DNA of 6,882 nt from Planctomycetota bacterium (GTDB lineage Bacteria; Planctomycetota; UBA1135; GCA-002686595), in NCBI GenBank assembly GCA_021776885.1, contig JAJFFA010000238.1, positions 1 to 6,882 on the forward strand. Direction: 5' to 3'. Position 1 is the first letter of the stretch, and every line of letters begins with the position of its first letter. Below are positions 6,021 to 6,882 of the stretch, piece by piece. The notes under the pieces were generated by a model. The model had not been told where the DNA came from, ran no database searches, and saw only the letters and a program-made list of their open reading frames with translations. The translations under genes and the position numbers were made by a program.

Positions 6021-6882
6021 TTGCGTACCTCCGTCAAGATCAAGCGACTGCTCCTCGACGAGGGGCTGGTCTCCCCCGAGGAGTGGGCCGACGCCCAGGC
6101 CCAGGGCCCGAACGTGATCGACACGCTGCTCTCGCGCAGCATCGTCGAGGAGCGAGCGCTGATGGACATCCTGGGTCGCTCCGCTGGCGTTCCGCCGGTG
6201 GACCTGACCCGCGTACAGCCCGATCCGTCCGCCCTCGACACCCTCTCGGAGGAGGTCTGTCGCGAGAAGCTGATCCTGCCCCTGGCGCGCAACGGGAACG
6301 TCCTGACCCTGGCGGTCTCGGATCCCTTCGACGTGCTCCTGTTCGACGACCTGAAGCGTCTGACGGGTTGCAACGTGCGCGCCGTCTTCGCCCACGGGGG
6401 CATGATCCTGGGGGCCATCGATCAGGTCTTCCAGAGCTCGAACTCCCAGGTCGAGGAGCTCCTCGGTGAGGTCGAGGGCAGCGAGGGCGAGATCGAGGTC
6501 CGCGAGGACGAGGGTGAGACCGAGGACATCGAGAGCTCGGCCACGGGTGACGACGCCCCGGCCGTCAAGCTGGCCAACCTGATCCTGCTCAAGGCGTTGA
6601 AGGAGAAGGCCAGCGACATCCACGTCGAGCCCTGCGAGAAGTTCATCCGCATCCGCTACCGCATCGACGGGCGCATGCGCATCGTGATGACGCCGCCGCG
6701 CACACTGCTGAACGCGATCATCTCACGCCTCAAGATCCTGGCCAAGCTCGACATCGCGGAGCGCAACTCGCCCCAGGACGGCAAGTACCAGATCCGCTTC
6801 GAGTGCCGCCCGATCGACTTCCGACTGTCCGTGCTGACCGTGGGGGGCGGCCAGAATGCTGTGAAACGGATCCTCGACACGG
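6021..6882 (+). CDS. pilB: PilB/GspE-type assembly ATPase, N-terminal part (3' end outside window)
   Basis: This is the pilus extension (or type II secretion) ATPase, truncated by the window edge after 287 codons. The Walker A and B motifs are not visible. The likely start is TTG 6021, four bases after the pilT stop. The opening KIKRLLLDEGLVSPEEW fits the usual PilB N-terminus, and there is no ATG or GTG nearby in frame. Residues about 5-140 form an MshEN/T2SSE_N domain, including AVSDPFDVLLFDDLKRLTG (98-116). An acidic linker rich in Glu and Asp spans about 144-178. The N2 domain then begins with KASDIHVEP (196-204), followed by RYRIDGRM (212-219) and LDIAERNSPQDGK (243-255). The segment FRLSVLTVGGGQNAVKRILD (267-286) aligns with the family's FRVSTLPTxxGE region, but Q replaces the usual Glu and T replaces Pro. 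PilB is favoured over GspE because pilT is adjacent, but the sequence seen does not separate them. Confidence 0.88.
   Translation, partial: MRTSVKIKRLLLDEGLVSPEEWADAQAQGPNVIDTLLSRSIVEERALMDILGRSAGVPPVDLTRVQPDPSALDTLSEEVCREKLILPLARNGNVLTLAVSDPFDVLLFDDLKRLTGCNVRAVFAHGGMILGAIDQVFQSSNSQVEELLGEVEGSEGEIEVREDEGETEDIESSATGDDAPAVKLANLILLKALKEKASDIHVEPCEKFIRIRYRIDGRMRIVMTPPRTLLNAIISRLKILAKLDIAERNSPQDGKYQIRFECRPIDFRLSVLTVGGGQNAVKRILDT

Noticed and set aside
4841..6418. 525-codon minus-strand open frame opposite pilT and pilB
   Set aside because: Both sense genes are clear PilT and PilB homologues. The antisense translation is compositionally biased with no motifs.

Overview
The window is a G+C-rich stretch from a bacterium with two membranes. 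All real genes read left to right (+ strand) and lie close together. Type IV pilus (T4P) genes dominate: a prepilin peptidase, the retraction ATPase PilT, and the start of a PilB/GspE-type assembly ATPase. Between them sit an OmpA-like lipoprotein and a divergent elongation factor G. The lipoprotein, with its lipobox and peptidoglycan-binding domain, implies an outer membrane. The lineage cannot be fixed from sequence alone. A G+C-rich Planctomycetota or deltaproteobacterial/Myxococcota-like genome is my best guess, at low confidence.

Layout: (1) 1-735, the 3' part of a beta-helix-like protein of unknown function. Its stop overlaps the start of the next gene. (2) 735-1682, prepilin peptidase (PilD/GspO type). 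(3) 1735-2436, an OmpA/Pal-like lipoprotein with a strong ribosome binding site and possibly its own promoter inside the end of the peptidase gene. (4) 2437-2644, a spacer with two hairpins, the second followed by a T-run, then a promoter-like pair of boxes. (5) 2645-4657, an EF-G-like GTPase of the EF-G2 type, with an altered catalytic position and an altered guanine-binding motif. (6) 4658-4951, a spacer holding a 16-bp perfect terminator hairpin and then a leader with no recognisable gene. (7) 4952-6016, PilT. (8) 6021 to the window end, PilB/GspE-like, starting at TTG four bases after the pilT stop and cut off by the window edge before its Walker A motif.

How they may work together: the prepilin peptidase matures pilins, PilB-type ATPases drive pilus extension and PilT drives retraction. 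The lipoprotein could anchor the envelope to peptidoglycan near the pilus machine or elsewhere. The EF-G-like gene looks like an independently transcribed unit between the two pilus clusters, with terminators on both sides. I see no mobile element, CRISPR array, tRNA or rRNA. Most of the window is recognisable biology. The least explained parts are the beta-helix protein coupled to the peptidase and the unusual GTPase motifs of the EF-G paralogue.
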